A stretch of 64,000 nt of DNA from Heterodera schachtii (GCA_023374025.1 SIJG01000120.1:1-64000), one strand, 5' to 3'; numbered from the stretch's first letter, positions 33,822-45,217 are shown. Numbers and translations are program-made. Notes: generated by a model from the letters alone, not told the origin.

Positions 33822-34180
33822 TCAGACGACATTTACGATGCTTTTATCCGCTTCTTCTTCTTCTTCTTCGTCTGCTGGAGGCGTTAATGGCCTAAAATTA
33901 ATTAATTGTTTTTATTTTTCGACAAAAATCAAATGCTGTTGCTGCTCACCCAATGGATTTATCGAAATTGCACAGATCAAAACTGATACTGTTCAAATTG
34001 GCATTGGCACACGAATTTTCGCGGTCTTCCCAATTAAGTGCCGCCTTCGCCGTCTCCCCAATTGGGCACCGTTGCAACAGCCAATTATACATGCAATTAT
34101 ACACTAATTCTTTGCTAAGTTTCAGTGTCAGCTTTTCTTTCGTCCGTCCATTCACCAATTCAAATGGTTCAATTGGCATT
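33822..34180 (-). pseudogene. A-type fragment (last two exons)
   Basis: Exon 4 from about 34179 down to 33950 (MPIEPFELVNGRTKEKLTL, LLQRCPIGETA, ENSCANANLNSISFDL) and exon 5 33822-33891 (PLTPPADEEEEEEADKS, TGA). Homology to exon 4 stops abruptly at 34180 and exons 1-3 are absent. Confidence 0.8.
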
Positions 34181-34439
34181 CACTTGATTTTAATTTTTTA
34201 TTAATTATAAAAGTTTTCATTTGATATTTAAATGTACGTTTTATTCGAACGAAAGAACCAACAAAATGATTTCGGAGAAAAGAGAGCATCAAATCAGTTT
34301 CCTATTGATAAGATCGATCACTTCATCAATTATAAATAACTAGCGGGGTCAGCGCCTTCGGCGCATCCCCCGCTAGGCAGTACGATTGTGTTATAGAATA
34401 TGAATGATAAAATCGACTGGCTCGGCCGCTTCGCGGCCT

Positions 34440-34740
34440 CGCGTCATTTTCTTGGCTTTTTCTCCAATCTCTGGGACTCAAATCTCCGGCATTCCAATCT
34501 CTGGGACTCAACCACCAGCATTTCAATCTCTGGGACTCAATTCTCCGGCATTCCAATCTCTGGGACTAAAATCGCCGGCATTCCAAACACTGAGAATCAA
34601 CCCACCAACTTTCAATGACATTCCAATCTCTGGAACTCAACCCATCAGATTCAATCTCTGGAACTCAAATCTCCGGCATTCCAAACACTGGGACTCAGCC
34701 CACTAACTTTCAATGACATTCCAATTTCTGGGACTCAACC
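34440..34740. repeat. Minisatellite (CCAATCTCTGGGACTCAA type)
   Basis: About nine degenerate units of TCTCCGGCATTCCAATCTCT-like sequence, period about 28-30 bp. Frames over it (ISGTQISGIP) are repeat artefacts. Confidence 0.8.
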
Positions 34741-35004
34741 CAAACGCAGAAATGCTATTTTTGAGCCGCTTTCTTCATAGCATATGCGCAGAAAAAATAT
34801 GCAAAATCATACAACATCGAACCCTACAGATGAATAATATTTTTACTAGAAACCGGTAAAAAAAATTCCGGGAGCGGGAGTTCAAAATTTTCCGGGACGG
34901 GAGTCCTGAACGGGAATTCCGTAAAAATCCCGCTCCCGTTCAAATCCCGTCCATTTTTAACGGGAGTCCCGGGCGGGAGCGGGAGTAATTCAATAACGTT
35001 TTTT

Positions 35005-35140
35005 CCACTTAACTGCCGCCGTCTCCCCAATTGGGCATCGTTGCAACAGCCAATTATACACTGATTCATGGTATTCTTTGCTCACTTCCAGTGTGAGTAT
35101 TATGAATGAAAAAAAAATCTGTTTGACTTCTTTATATACA
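35005..35140 (-). pseudogene. A-type promoter fused directly to exon 4 piece
   Basis: On the minus strand a TATA box (35131-35138) and the conserved flank before the start codon run straight into exon 4 sequence (SVYNWLLQRCPIGET, VKWKK). Exons 1-3 have been deleted in between. It breaks off near 35005 with DNA of different origin. Confidence 0.7.
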
Positions 35141-35892
35141 AATCCATAAAACATCAAAAAACAATAAACAATAAATTTTTCGACACTTTCTCGTTTTAAG
35201 CCAAAATACGGCACAATAATATTATTTAAGGGGCTCAAATGAATCAATTAGCCTTTCGTCCGTTTTTTTGGTAAAAACATAAAAATTGAGCGATTTGAAA
35301 CGGATGGAGGAGATTAAAAAGGTCTTCTGGCCAAAAATAATGGTCATAATTTGTTAATTTATTCGTACATATTAAATAATGGGGAAGGGCGTTCTCTGCT
35401 GATACTCTTTAAATGGTTGTGTGAAATCGAAGGATTAAGAACACCGGAAACGATTGAATTCGATGGCTCAAGCAAGTCCAGTTTATGCGTCCAATCAATT
35501 ATAAAATCTAATTAATTGAATTACATTGACAATAATTCTAAATAAACGGGATTATTTAGCCTTATCTACTCCAAAACATGATGAAAAAATTGATTCAAGT
35601 CTGTCATTGTATAGAATAGTTTTGCAATGGAGCGTAGTCCGAATTTTTCATTTAACATATGTACAGAGCAAATTTTACGGATAAAAATTCAATATTATTA
35701 ATTCAAAAAGAATCGATCATTTCTCTGATAATTCATTCATTCATTCCGCTGATCACTGCTTGGCCCCGCGGGACTGGAGAACAGTTTATCACTGCTCGAA
35801 TACAATGGCCTAAATCAAATGCACAATTTAATTCGGTGAAAAGCAAAATTTAGCAATGGCAAATGCCATTGATTCACTTGGCTTACACTTAC

Positions 35893-36053
35893 CCAATCGA
35901 ATTGTTGAAGCCACGCAAATTAAAAAACACATTGTTCAAATTGTCACTCGAATTTTCGCTGTCTTCCCACTGAATCGTCGCCTTCTCCCCAATTGGGCAT
36001 CGCTTCAGCAGCCAAAAAATTTGTCCATCCATCATCAGTATCAGCTTTTCATT
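35893..36053 (-). pseudogene. A-type exon 4 fragment, cut by a foldback element
   Basis: Minus frame TPNEKLILMMDGQ, WLLKRCPIGEKATIQWE, LRGFNNSIG ends at a GTAAGT donor near 35892. Its upstream border coincides with the end of the inverted-repeat element at 36054-36418. Confidence 0.75.
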
Positions 36054-36418
36054 GGGGGTCATGGCAGTTCGTACAATGGAGTTTCGTACAAAAAACAATT
36101 CATACGATGTACTTTCGTACAATGTTTCAATTGCGGATTTCATACAAAAAACATTCTTATTTAGTAAAAAGAATGACAGGCTAATCCCTTTCTGACTAAA
36201 AAAAGATTGGGGAGCGGAATAAAATGTTATGTAAATTTAAAGTTTGTCGCTTTATTGGCCAAGTTCAGTTGAAGTGATCAATTTCTCCGAAAAAGCTTGA
36301 ATGAATTAATTATTTTATTTATTGTACGAAACACAAAATTGAAACATTGTAAGAACTGCCTATTGTACGAACTGCATATTGTACGAACTGCCATTGTACG
36401 AACTGCTATTGACCCCAA
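36054..36418. mobile_element. Foldback element with GTACAA repeats
   Basis: GGGGTCATGGCAGTTCGTAC on the left faces TTGTACGAACTGCTATTGACCCC on the right. TTGTACGAACTGC is repeated three to four times near the right end. No 8-bp duplication was seen, perhaps because it landed in repetitive A-type DNA. Confidence 0.65.
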
Positions 36419-36816
36419 ATTAAAGCCATTTTTCTCTTAATTTTCATCTAGAATTTGCAAAAAATTTTCCGGCGGCGCCTGTCGGCACCGCCGGACCGGC
36501 TTTTACTTATTAACTCGGTAGAAATTGCGTCCAAAAGTGCGATATTTGGTCATTTTTTGGACAAAATCAGTTAATATAAATTGATAAAATTTTCCTGGCG
36601 GTGCCTATCGGCACCGCTGGACCCCCTGTTTCAGAAATTTTTTTTAAAAGCGCGCTGCAAAAACGACTCAAAAGGCAACGTAAAATTTATTCGAACGAAA
36701 AAATCAACAAAAGCATTTCTAAGAGAAAATGATGGCATAAAATCCGTTTCCTATTAGTGAGATCATCGATCATTTCTAAAATATAATTATTAATTGATTA
36801 ATCATTTCCGTACACT

Positions 36817-38138
36817 TCAGATGACATTTTTGTTGCTTTGATTCTCTTCTTCCGCTGGCGGTGACAATGGCCTAAATTATTTTAAATTTACGAGAAAATC
36901 AAAACATTGCTGTTGCTGCTGCTCACCCAATGCAATCGATTTCCATCCCACAAACTAAATCGGACATTGTTCAAATTGGCACCCGAATAATTGACATGCC
37001 GCAGCTCAAATCTGATATAGTCAAATTAGCATCCAAATTTTCGGGGGTTTTCCACTTAATTGGCGCCGTCGCCGTCTCCCCAATTGGGCACCGTTGCAAC
37101 AGCCAATTATACACTAAATCATTGTTTTCTTTGCTGTGTTTCAGTGTCAGCTTTTCTTTCGTCCGTTCATTCACCAATTCAAATTGTTCAATTGGCGTGG
37201 GTGCACATAAAAATAAAGTTGAATTGTGTAACTGACAGAAGTGGTGGCACGGCGAAATGTCTAAACAAAAAATTGTTAAAACAAAAAATTTATAGAAAGT
37301 ATGGCGGGACACCTCTTTGAAGTCGTTGACACATTCGAGATTCAGTGGTCCCACATAACCATTGCGATACAATCGCTTCGGTTGTCCATTTTTGCTTGGA
37401 GTGTGAAGCCATTTGGTCAAAACTTGACCAACAGTTGCATTTGGTCCATCGTCAGCAATTCCATCGGGGAATAGAGCACCAGAATCGATCGAATTCAATT
37501 GATCAAGATCGGTGAGAATTGTTGGTGAAATCAGACGGCGCAAATTGTCCAAATGATTTGCATTAGGAAAGTACAATTGGCGAATGTTGTAGCAAATAGG
37601 CCAAATTTCACTGGCCAAAACATCCCAAATTTGCTGAACATCCATTTCGTATGAACGCACATCCAATTCCAAATTGGTGCCGCTTCTGTCCCAAATTTGC
37701 TTGTTGGAACGCAGAAATTCAATGACGGAATGGTCAATGTACCTGAAGAAACATAAAATGCATTAATATAAACAAAAAAAAGTTGAAAATTACTCAATCA
37801 AAGGAAACGAAAGCGAATTTTGATGGGCAGCGAATGGTCCGGCAACGGAAATTCTACAAAATGGCCATCGATCAGTACAGACAGTTTCGGCTTTGGTCCA
37901 ATGTCTTTTCGAATCCTTATTTCTCTCCAAATTGTCAATTCCGTCGTTTTTCCATCGAAATGTGTGTCCACCAAAACGTCGAAACGGTCGGAAAGCAATG
38001 CCATTTTGAGACCGAGTTGAGCATGGTCAAATAATGGGAGAATGTCCATCCACACGTCGCTACAAATCCAACTGAAACATGGAAAAAATTAAGGTAAATA
38101 AAAAAACTTATTTTTTTAATTGCTTACCGTCTGTTCAT
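36817..38138 (-). pseudogene. A-type gene A5 with three lesions
   Basis: Exons 38128-38138 (MNRR), 37794-38071, 37313-37742, 36971-37260, plus an unused last exon 36817-36871. F-box-like and core motifs are present (WMDILPLFDHAQLGL, YFPNANHLDNLRRLISPTIL, KWLHTPSKNGQPKRLYRNGY). Lesions: exon 2 lacks one T near 37800 (early TGA); exon 4 lacks one base near 37200; and the end of exon 4 is a tandem partial duplication (the GCCAATTTGAA block occurs twice, 36970-37020) that introduces a stop at 36971. Intron 3 (37261-37312, 52 nt) has no stop and, if retained, restores the frame across the second lesion, giving a continuous 233-codon frame. TATA box at 38178-38185. Confidence 0.75.
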
Positions 38139-38372
38139 TTTTGCGGTATTCTGAATCAAAAATGTCTTTTCGACGCCTTTATATACCCAAATAAAAGTGA
38201 GAGATTTGAAAACGGATGAACGGATGGAGGAAGATTAAAATGATTTGTTGGCCAAAAATAATGGCCATAACGCATTAATTTATGCGTATACAAATAGAGA
38301 ATAATAAGGAAAGGCGTTCTGCTGATTTATTGTTCAATGCTTATGCTTAATTTGCCAAGGCTTCCTTTTTTT

Positions 38373-38702
38373 GGTACTTATGTGGTTTAGACCACATAAA
38401 AACAAAAAATTTTTTATAGCATTATAAACATGCTTCCAGGTGTTTTCGGGGTCGCTAAGCACGAATCTGAACTCAGATTAATAAAAGTTTGAACCTCTAA
38501 CTCCGAACTCGAACATTTTTCGATTTTTTTCAAAAAAAAAAAAAATTTTTTTTGCCGTCGCCTTCAGTTCGGAGTTAGAGGTTCGAAATTTATTAATCTG
38601 AGTTCAGATTCGTGCTTAGCGACCCCGAAAACACCTGGAAGCATGTTTATAATGCTTTAAAAAAAATTTTTATTTTTATGTGGTCTAAACCACATAAGTA
38701 CC
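38373..38702. mobile_element. 330-bp near-perfect foldback element
   Basis: GGTACTTATGTGG starts the left arm and CCACATAAGTACC ends the right arm. The first 20 bp form their own palindrome (TATGTGGTTTAGACCACATA). Arms are nearly identical through TCCAGGTGTTTTCGGGGTC, the CGAATCTGAACTCAGATT block and CCTCTAACTCCGAACT. Flanks are CTTTTTTT and CTTTTTTA (7/8). Confidence 0.85.
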
Positions 38703-38876
38703 CTTTTTTATATATACATTATTTTTCTGGATTCTCCGTAGCCTAATTAAAAATTACTTGAGCGGATAAATTGGATTAGAGTGAAAAACTCAATATTTTT
38801 TTTCTCTCTTTTTAAGTTACACAACAACAGAGTTTTGCCTTTTGTGACAAACAAATCAATTGAAAAGGCGCCCCTA

Positions 38877-39015
38877 CAAAATGTCCAAGCCTCGAAATGT
38901 CCAAGCCACGAAATGTCCAAGCCTCAAAATGTCCAAGCCACGAAATGTCCAAGCCACGAAATGTCCAAGCCTCGAAATGTCCATAAGGGTAAAAAACACG
39001 AAATGTCCAAAACTC
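38877..39015. repeat. 16-bp minisatellite AAATGTCCAAGCCACG
   Basis: Seven to eight units alternate between CCACG and CCTCG endings. A related block recurs at 49738-49790 and, inverted, at 49920-49945. Both are followed by the GGGGTCGCTGAACACGAAT motif. Confidence 0.85.
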
Positions 39016-39547
39016 GAAAAAGCTAATAAAAACCCGGAAAACGAGTCCAATTTAGGGTTTTTGGGGTCGCTGAACACGAATACGACCTTTATACAACCCC
39101 ATTTCATATCCCTGGACCCAAATATAAACATGAAACACCAAAATAAACTAAGAATTCTATACAAGATGGCGACCAAAGTTCGAACGAGTTTTTGGGTTCC
39201 CAAGTGATCCGAATTCTATCTCTAGGCAAAGTCGCTTGTGAATGAAATGGCGAGCAGATCGGGCAGCGTCCACCTGTCTGTCGATGCTTTCATTCACCCC
39301 ACAGATGAAGTCCGAGAGTGCCGGGTGGTGGCAGAGACCTTTCTAAATATATTTTTAAAATTTGCTTGTAGTAAATTAAAAAACCATAAAATGCAGATGG
39401 GTTGCCTCCAGTCCATTGTTTGTACGAGCGAGGGCAGATGCGGCCTGCGAGTGCATGTTCCAAATTGGAATTGGGAAATGAGGCGCCCGACAGATTTCTT
39501 CCTCCCACACGGGAACTAATTTTTTTTTATTAAATATAAACGAAAAA

Positions 39548-40061
39548 TTAATGAAAAAATATGCCTGAAGTCACTGTTGAAGTCGATAGCGAGCTCAACG
39601 AATATTGAACCAGCTGTTCTTGTGGAGTCATAGTGGTTGGCCATGTAAGAGTTGATGGCGCCGGTGAGCCGATGCCGAACTGTATTGGAGCAGCCGCGTA
39701 ACTGTGTTCCGAGTTGATCGTCGACATTGTTGTCCCTAGTTCAGCTTAAAAAATTGAAATTTTGGAAATCGGTGCAAAAATACGAAAAGAAACAATGGTT
39801 GGCGCTGGACAAAAAACTGATTTGATTGGCTCCAAATGCAGTAGCACCATCCAACAACTGGCGCTGTGTCAAGCCGATGTATGTTCGAGAGAAGTAAAGG
39901 AAAAACTCATGCATTCCTGCAGGAGCTGACGCCACAATAATTGAGAAAGCCATTCTAACAACGCTGGGAGGCAAAAGTGGCAAAGAAAGAACACTTCTGA
40001 AAAGGAATAATTTTAGTCTATTTTTTTGCGTCGCTTCAAACGTACCATCAACCATAGGCAA
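39548..40061 (-). CDS. Possible 7TM receptor C-terminal exons
   Basis: The minus frame from acceptor TTTTCAG (39996) reads LPLLPPSVVRMAFSIIVASA, TYIGLTQRQLLDGATAFGAN and then SFLSSANHCFFSYFCTDFQ, which could be TM6-TM7 of a rhodopsin-like receptor. A following frame (MSTINSEHSYAAAPIQFGIG to TSTVTSGIFFH, TAA at 39548-39550) may be the serine/threonine-rich tail. An alternative frame of the first part is also open, and no other receptor exons are visible, so identity is weak. It may be a fragment. Confidence 0.3.
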
Positions 40062-40761
40062 TGTCCCCCAAAATTTGTTTTTCCGCGCTCAAAGGTCATT
40101 ATTGAACTTCAGCCTCGTTCAAAGTCTGTTGTTCAGCGTTAAACGCCGCCGAATACTGACGAACTCGGGAATTTGTTTTTATACATATTATATACATATA
40201 TTTGAGTGAAGCGGGACCGAGAATTTTGGGCAAGACCGGGGACCTTTTCGGGTTAAAAAACCGGAATTTTTGGCTGGGAAAACCGGGACCTTGGTACTCA
40301 GTTGTCCACTACCAGGTCCGGTCCCGCTTCACTCTAATGTATATCAATCGACATGTGTGTCTCGGTGTCTGTTTATGAAAGAATTCGAAAGAATTTCCGG
40401 TCGGCAACAGGGCTGTGCGAAAATCACAAAAAAATTTTTCGTATACGAAAACGAAACGAAAAAGTGCATTCGATACGAAAACGAAACACGAAACGAAAAA
40501 AAAATATTTTGAAAACCGAAAACGAAACACAATTTTTGGGGAAGAAATTAGCAAATCGTACATTTCGGTGAAACCGTGCTGAAAAAAAAGATTTTCAAAC
40601 GTTTTTTTGCAATGTATTTTTTTTTACAAGTTGATGAATGGGAATGGGTCCGGCGGCGCCGATAGGCGACGCCGGGAAAATTTTTGAAAATTTGAGTGCT
40701 ATTTCATAGCAGATTTTCTATTAAAATCGGTAAAACATGATTAAAAAATCGGTAAAATAAA

Positions 40762-40835
40762 GTGCGGTCATGCGGGATCGAACATTAATGCACAGCACAA
40801 ATAAACCTGCTGTTTTCACCACTAAACTAAAATAC
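40762..40835 (-). tRNA. tRNA-like SINE head or pseudogene
   Basis: On the minus strand a degenerate A-box (TTTAGTTTAGTGG) is followed 35 nt later by a B-box (GTTCGATCC). Acceptor ends do not pair. Internal pol III promoter-like boxes without a folded tRNA suggest a SINE or a dead tRNA. Confidence 0.35.
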
Positions 40836-40839
40836 TTAA

Positions 40840-41140
40840 ATAACAAAACTTATTATTTCTTTCCAAAAAAGTCATTCTTAAGGGTGTAAATATTTTCGTC
40901 TTTTTCGTAAAATATTGCTCTGACGAAAACGAAAACGAAACGAAAATCCAAAATTTTAAAAACCGAAAACGAAACACGAAACGAAAAACAAAATTTTGAA
41001 AACCGAAACCGAAAACGAAACGAAAAAACTTTAGCGGACGAAAACGAAACACGAAAACGAAACTCAAAAAGTGCCGAAAATGTAGGACGAAAACGAAAAC
41101 GACACGAAATTTCGTCCAGCCCTGGTCGGCAACAAACACT
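40840..41140. repeat. AAACGAAAC-rich degenerate repeat
   Basis: CGAAAACGAAAC and CGAAACACGAAACG repeat irregularly from 40920 to 41110 and again at 40440-40530. Open frames over it (phenylalanine-rich on the minus strand) are artefacts. Confidence 0.7.
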
Positions 41141-41267
41141 GTCAAGGGTTATAGGCCCGGGACTGAAATGGCAAAATAACCTTTTAGACTGAACTGTCCG
41201 TCAAAAAAAGACACGATCAGAAAGTAATTTGACAAGTTTAATAGACCATAACTTTTTTTAGAAGCAT

Positions 41268-41516
41268 CCAAATTAAACATTCTTGGTATCATTCGATAGC
41301 CCTAAGAGCTCTCTATTAGTCTGCAAAATTTCAAAAAATTTCGTTTAGATGCAAAAAAGTTATGGCCAGAAAATTGCAAAAAAAACGCTTTTCAAAACAT
41401 TTTTGGCCATAATTTTTTTGAAATGCAACGAATTTTTTTGAAATTTTGTCAGTTATTATAAAACTCTTAAAGCTATCGAATGATACCAAGATGGTGGATT
41501 AATTTGAATGCTTCTA
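41268..41516. mobile_element. Old foldback element
   Basis: AGAAGCATCCAAATTAAACA at the left is inverted at the right as TTAATTTGAATGCTTCT, including TTGGTATCATTCGATAGC. The middle carries AAAAAAGTTATGGCC in both orientations. Mismatches show age; no duplication was identified. Confidence 0.6.
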
Positions 41517-42084
41517 CAATAATATGTATACAAATTGCCGAGAGCAAGTTAGCATCAAAATTTGTATCAAAAATTGCACTTCCCCCCCCCCCCCCCCAAT
41601 TTTAGGTGTTGCTCGTGTTATTGGCGGTGCTGCTCTTCTCGAAATTCTTTGGTAATGGTCCAGGTTCGGTCCAGTTGTTTTTTGCGGGTGCGACTCATCG
41701 TCTTCGTGGTGGTCATGGTTCTGTGCTGTATTTATGCAGGTCCAATAAATACGCGCAGTTTAATATTATATGTTTTTATTTATATTTTGAAATGAAAATA
41801 CAACGATTTTCATGGGTTTGGTCACTGATCAGTGTGATCAATCGAATTATCGAACGTTCCCGGGATTTGGCATTAGTCGAAATGGATGTCAGAAATCAGT
41901 TTTTCCGACCCTGAAAACCCTGAAAAAGCGCTTTGTATAATAAACGTGAATTTTGGTGAAAAATGAATTTTCGACTTTTGTTAGAAAACGAGTCCGGGGT
42001 TCGGAATTGGGCAAAAATCTTTTTTTTTTTGTTCAATTTTTGTCTAAATAGGTATTTTGTCGCAATTCTGAAATTTCGTTACAG

Positions 42085-42192
42085 GCGAAGACGGTCACAG
42101 TTCGCTGGAAGTGCTGTACAAGTGTTCGGCGTGTGGCAAAGATGTGCACAGAACTTATGAGTCCTTCAGTTCAGATACTATAGCGTGCAAAG
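42085..42192 (+). CDS. Orphan exon with CxxC motif
   Basis: Between acceptor CGTTACAG and donor GTAGAG a frame reads GEDGHSSLEVLYKCSACGKD then VHRTYESFSSDTIACK. The CxxC and later Cys could be half of a zinc ribbon. A hydrophobic exon-like stretch (VLLVLLAVLLFSKFFG, 41606-41651) lies upstream in compatible phase but has no ATG. Probably a fragment. Confidence 0.3.
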
Positions 42193-42369
42193 GTAGAGTA
42201 CTATATTTAGCTGTTCTTATTATTTTTGATAGATGAAAATAAATAAATATTTTTGTCAATTTACAACGATTGTTTTAATTGTTAATAGTACCTAAATGTA
42301 AATCGCTAAAGCTACAGTATCATGCATACATTACTGTACGAAATAATACGAAAAGAACTAAATATTTTT

Positions 42370-43263
42370 TTATGGGATTGGACCTTTGGTGAAATTGAGC
42401 TCCAAAAAGTCGGCATCGCTGAAGAATTCCGTGCCCAATTTGCCGGATAAATTGGCGCTAAAATGTTAATTTAACTAAAAAATGGATAATTAAACCGGAA
42501 AAGCACTCGCCTGAGGGATGATTGGAATTCCAATTGCCCGTCACTTTGTTTGGCAATCATTAAGCCGTGCCATCCGCCGTTGCTCTGATTAGGCCCATCA
42601 TTTTCGGCACATTTCTTGCTCAATTCCTGCAAGTCCACCTTTGCAACCCTCATCCGTCCATTGGCTTTCCAATTTCCAAAATTTTTGGCCAATTTGCTCG
42701 GGTAACAGATCAGATGACTAATATTAATTCAATTTTTATAAATTAAAATATCCATAAAAATTTGTACAAACTTTTTGCAGCCTTTGTCCAGTCTAATGAT
42801 TGTTGTTTCGTTTTCAATCGGTTTACATTTGTCCCAATTTTGCGTATCCGATCCTTGGATTTTGTCCAATTTTCCATGGTCGTCCACGTCCGCAGTTGCT
42901 AAATCAATTATAAAAATTAATTATTTTTTAAATTCCTCATTTACCTCGCTTTTCCTTTTGCTCCGCTTTCGGTGCATTTTCCGCTTTGACCGAGCGCTGT
43001 TGTCGCAGAACAGCGCTGTCCAGCGCACTGATCAGGGCGATCAACACACTAAACAACAATGCAGAAAGTCAAAAATCTGATCAGATTTCCCGTTTAACAA
43101 CGTTTAATTAATTAGTTTATTTTAATTATTTGGACCAATTGAAAGCATTTGAATCGTTATTGATGATCATTGATCAAAATTTATGGGGCACTTTAATTGC
43201 CTCATTCAATTACGAATTTGTGCCGACAATTAACACTTACACAAGTGCTAACCACTTGTTCAT
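42370..43263 (-). CDS. Secreted protein, 182 aa, unrecognised family
   Basis: Five minus-strand exons, 43241-43263, 42945-43048, 42772-42898, 42511-42717 and 42370-42457, total 549 nt with consistent phases and a TAA. The start MNKWLALVVLIALISALDSA is a classic signal peptide with likely cleavage after ALDSA; no second membrane segment follows. The mature part opens with a charged linker (RQQRSVKAENAPKAEQKEKR) and then has four cysteines (DKCKPIE, DKGCKN, LICYPS, SKKCAEN) and GGWHGLMIAKQSDGQLEFQ, suggesting two disulfides. Intron 3 uses GTTTGT and intron 4 a GC donor (CAG|GCGAGT). The exon 3 donor was chosen because it keeps the longer sensible frame. Secretion in a plant-parasitic nematode makes an effector role possible but unproven. 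Confidence 0.7.
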
Positions 43264-43399
43264 GTAGAATGAGAAGCTGATTGTTTTGAAGAATTTGCCG
43301 GATTAGAAATTGAGGAAAAAGAAATAAACTCCTAAATTAAATCGTTAATTTTTTTTCTAATTGCTGTCCAATTAAAAATCCTTTTTATTTGGCTTTTCC

Positions 43400-43860
43400 T
43401 ATTTCTGTCCTATTTTAGTTTTATGCTTTTTGATTAGAGCTAATAAATTTTTTGGAATTGAATGATTTTTCGCTGGCCGAGCAGCGCTTATGCGGTGGTC
43501 GGCTGTGCCAAAATGGGCGGTCCCTGCGGACAGAAGCGGCGCGGCCAATGGGCGGGCAGCACACCGCCGCACCGCACACAGCCCACAGGCAAAAGCCACC
43601 AGCCCACCAGGGCGGGGGATGGGATGGGATGGAATTGGGTGGTGTGCCGTGACACGTCACAAAAATGTCCAAGTCCCCCCCCCCCCCCCGGGGAACAAAA
43701 CAGAAAATTTAATCACAAATTAGCCGGGGGGGGGGGGGGGGGGGTAAACCGATCGCTTTTAGCGATAATAGCCCAGCAGGGAATGGATGATTCATTCTTT
43801 GATGTACAATTCCAGCGTTGGTGGTGGCGGTTGGCGCTTATGGACGATTAAAAATGTGAA
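43400..43860. other. GC-rich stretch with poly-C and poly-G runs, no gene
   Basis: C10 and G18 runs occur near 43677 and 43728. Frames over 43400-43850 are GC-biased and low in complexity; none has a convincing domain. Confidence 0.5.
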
Positions 43861-44269
43861 TGAATTGGTAAGGAGTTTTTTTATGACGAACAAAAATAAA
43901 AAAAACGAAAATAAACTTTATTTGGATAAATATTATTATTAAATTGTAAATAGAAATATTTATTTTATATTTTTGAATGCATTTTATTGAAGTGAAAATG
44001 GAAGAGGTACTGTAAAATGTGTGAGGGAAATCATTGGTTAGATGTACTGTACTGTAAATTGTCGATAAGAAATACAGTAAAACATTGCCTCTCTCCTCGT
44101 ATTTGATCGGGTTTCAGGCATTGTTCAAGTTTGATCATGTCAGTGTGCTTCACATTGGGTTATGTTCGAGATTTTCCACCGGCAAAAAATCCCGAAATTT
44201 TGGCGCGATCTTTGACCTTTAGGTCATTTGCCGTTATCATTTTGATGATACTCGAGTGCGGGGTCAATG

Positions 44270-44362
44270 GCATAAAGCCTAAACTTACTCTAAGCCTAGG
44301 CCCAAGCAAACCTAAGCATAGGCCTAGCCTAAAGCTTAGGCCTAAGCCTAAGCCTAAAGATA
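44270..44362. repeat. Degenerate interstitial telomere-like tract
   Basis: The tract reads AAGCCTAAAC, CTAAGCCTAGGCCC, CCTAAGCATAGGCCTAGCC and ends with three clean GCCTAA units (near 44341-44359). TTAGGC/GCCTAA is the nematode telomere repeat. Both orientations are mixed, and flanks are AT-rich DNA without genes. Confidence 0.6.
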
Positions 44363-44929
44363 AAATATGTGCTAAAAATGCTAAATTTGTGTTAAAAATT
44401 TAAAAAATGCCAAAATATGTATGGAAAATTTGGACATTTGTCTCTGCTTTTTGACCATTAATTAACACATCACTCGTCCACTTTTTACACCTTCAATTTT
44501 GATTTGTTTAATTATTCATTTATACAATATTTTTCTAAATTAATAAAATTTTCGTTCGTTTATTTATTTATAAAAATAATTTATTCATTTTATTATTTAT
44601 ATCTCTTTTTACATAATGGAATTTCCACACTTTTTTATGTTTCATTCATTTGAATGCATAAAATTAGGAAGCAAAAAAAATGTTGAAATTAATTAAATAT
44701 ACAATTTTATAAAATAATGATAATTAAATAAACAAATATAGAAAGTTAAAAAATTAAATGCGGTGCTTTTAATCATAATAATTAAATGTGTGGGTAAAAT
44801 TTAAAATTGAAAAGAAGCCAAAAAGATTTCAACGCTTTTTGGGTTTAAAATGTTTTCGTATTTCCATTATTTTTTTTTTTACAATTTTATACAAATTTTA
44901 GTCACCCATATTTCTTTGAAAAGTGATCA

Positions 44930-45205
44930 GAACCTTACACAATTTTTAATCGGGATACTCCGGAAATCTCTGAAATCAAAAAAATTATGCGAAACAAAGA
45001 GATGAAAAAATTTGAGGTATTGGTAAACCCCCCCCCCCCATTTTTCGAAAAAAATATTTTTTTTTCAAAAGCCATGAAAACGTGTTTCGTGGGGTTTTCG
45101 GTGTCGCTGATCACGAATAGAGTATCCATTTCGATCAATTTCCAATTCGGATCCGAATTCGAACAAAAGCTCGAAACTACAATTTTTAGAATTTCGCATT
45201 ATTGA
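44930..45205. mobile_element. Half copy of the element found in the B2 intron
   Basis: From about 45065 the sequence follows one arm of the element at 46826-47478 (ATGAAAACGTG, GGTTTTCGGTGTCGCTGATC, ATTCGGATCCGAATTCGAAC). The other arm is absent. It ends just upstream of the B2 promoter. Confidence 0.6.
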
Positions 45206-45217
45206 TTTAAAATTTAG

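Noticed and set aside
40822..41145. 107-aa Phe/Arg-rich minus frame
   Set aside because: Translation of the CGAAAACGAAAC repeat.
43452..43851. Overlapping GC-rich frames of 66-129 aa
   Set aside because: Several frames on both strands are open at once and run into poly-C/poly-G; no domain or splice pattern.
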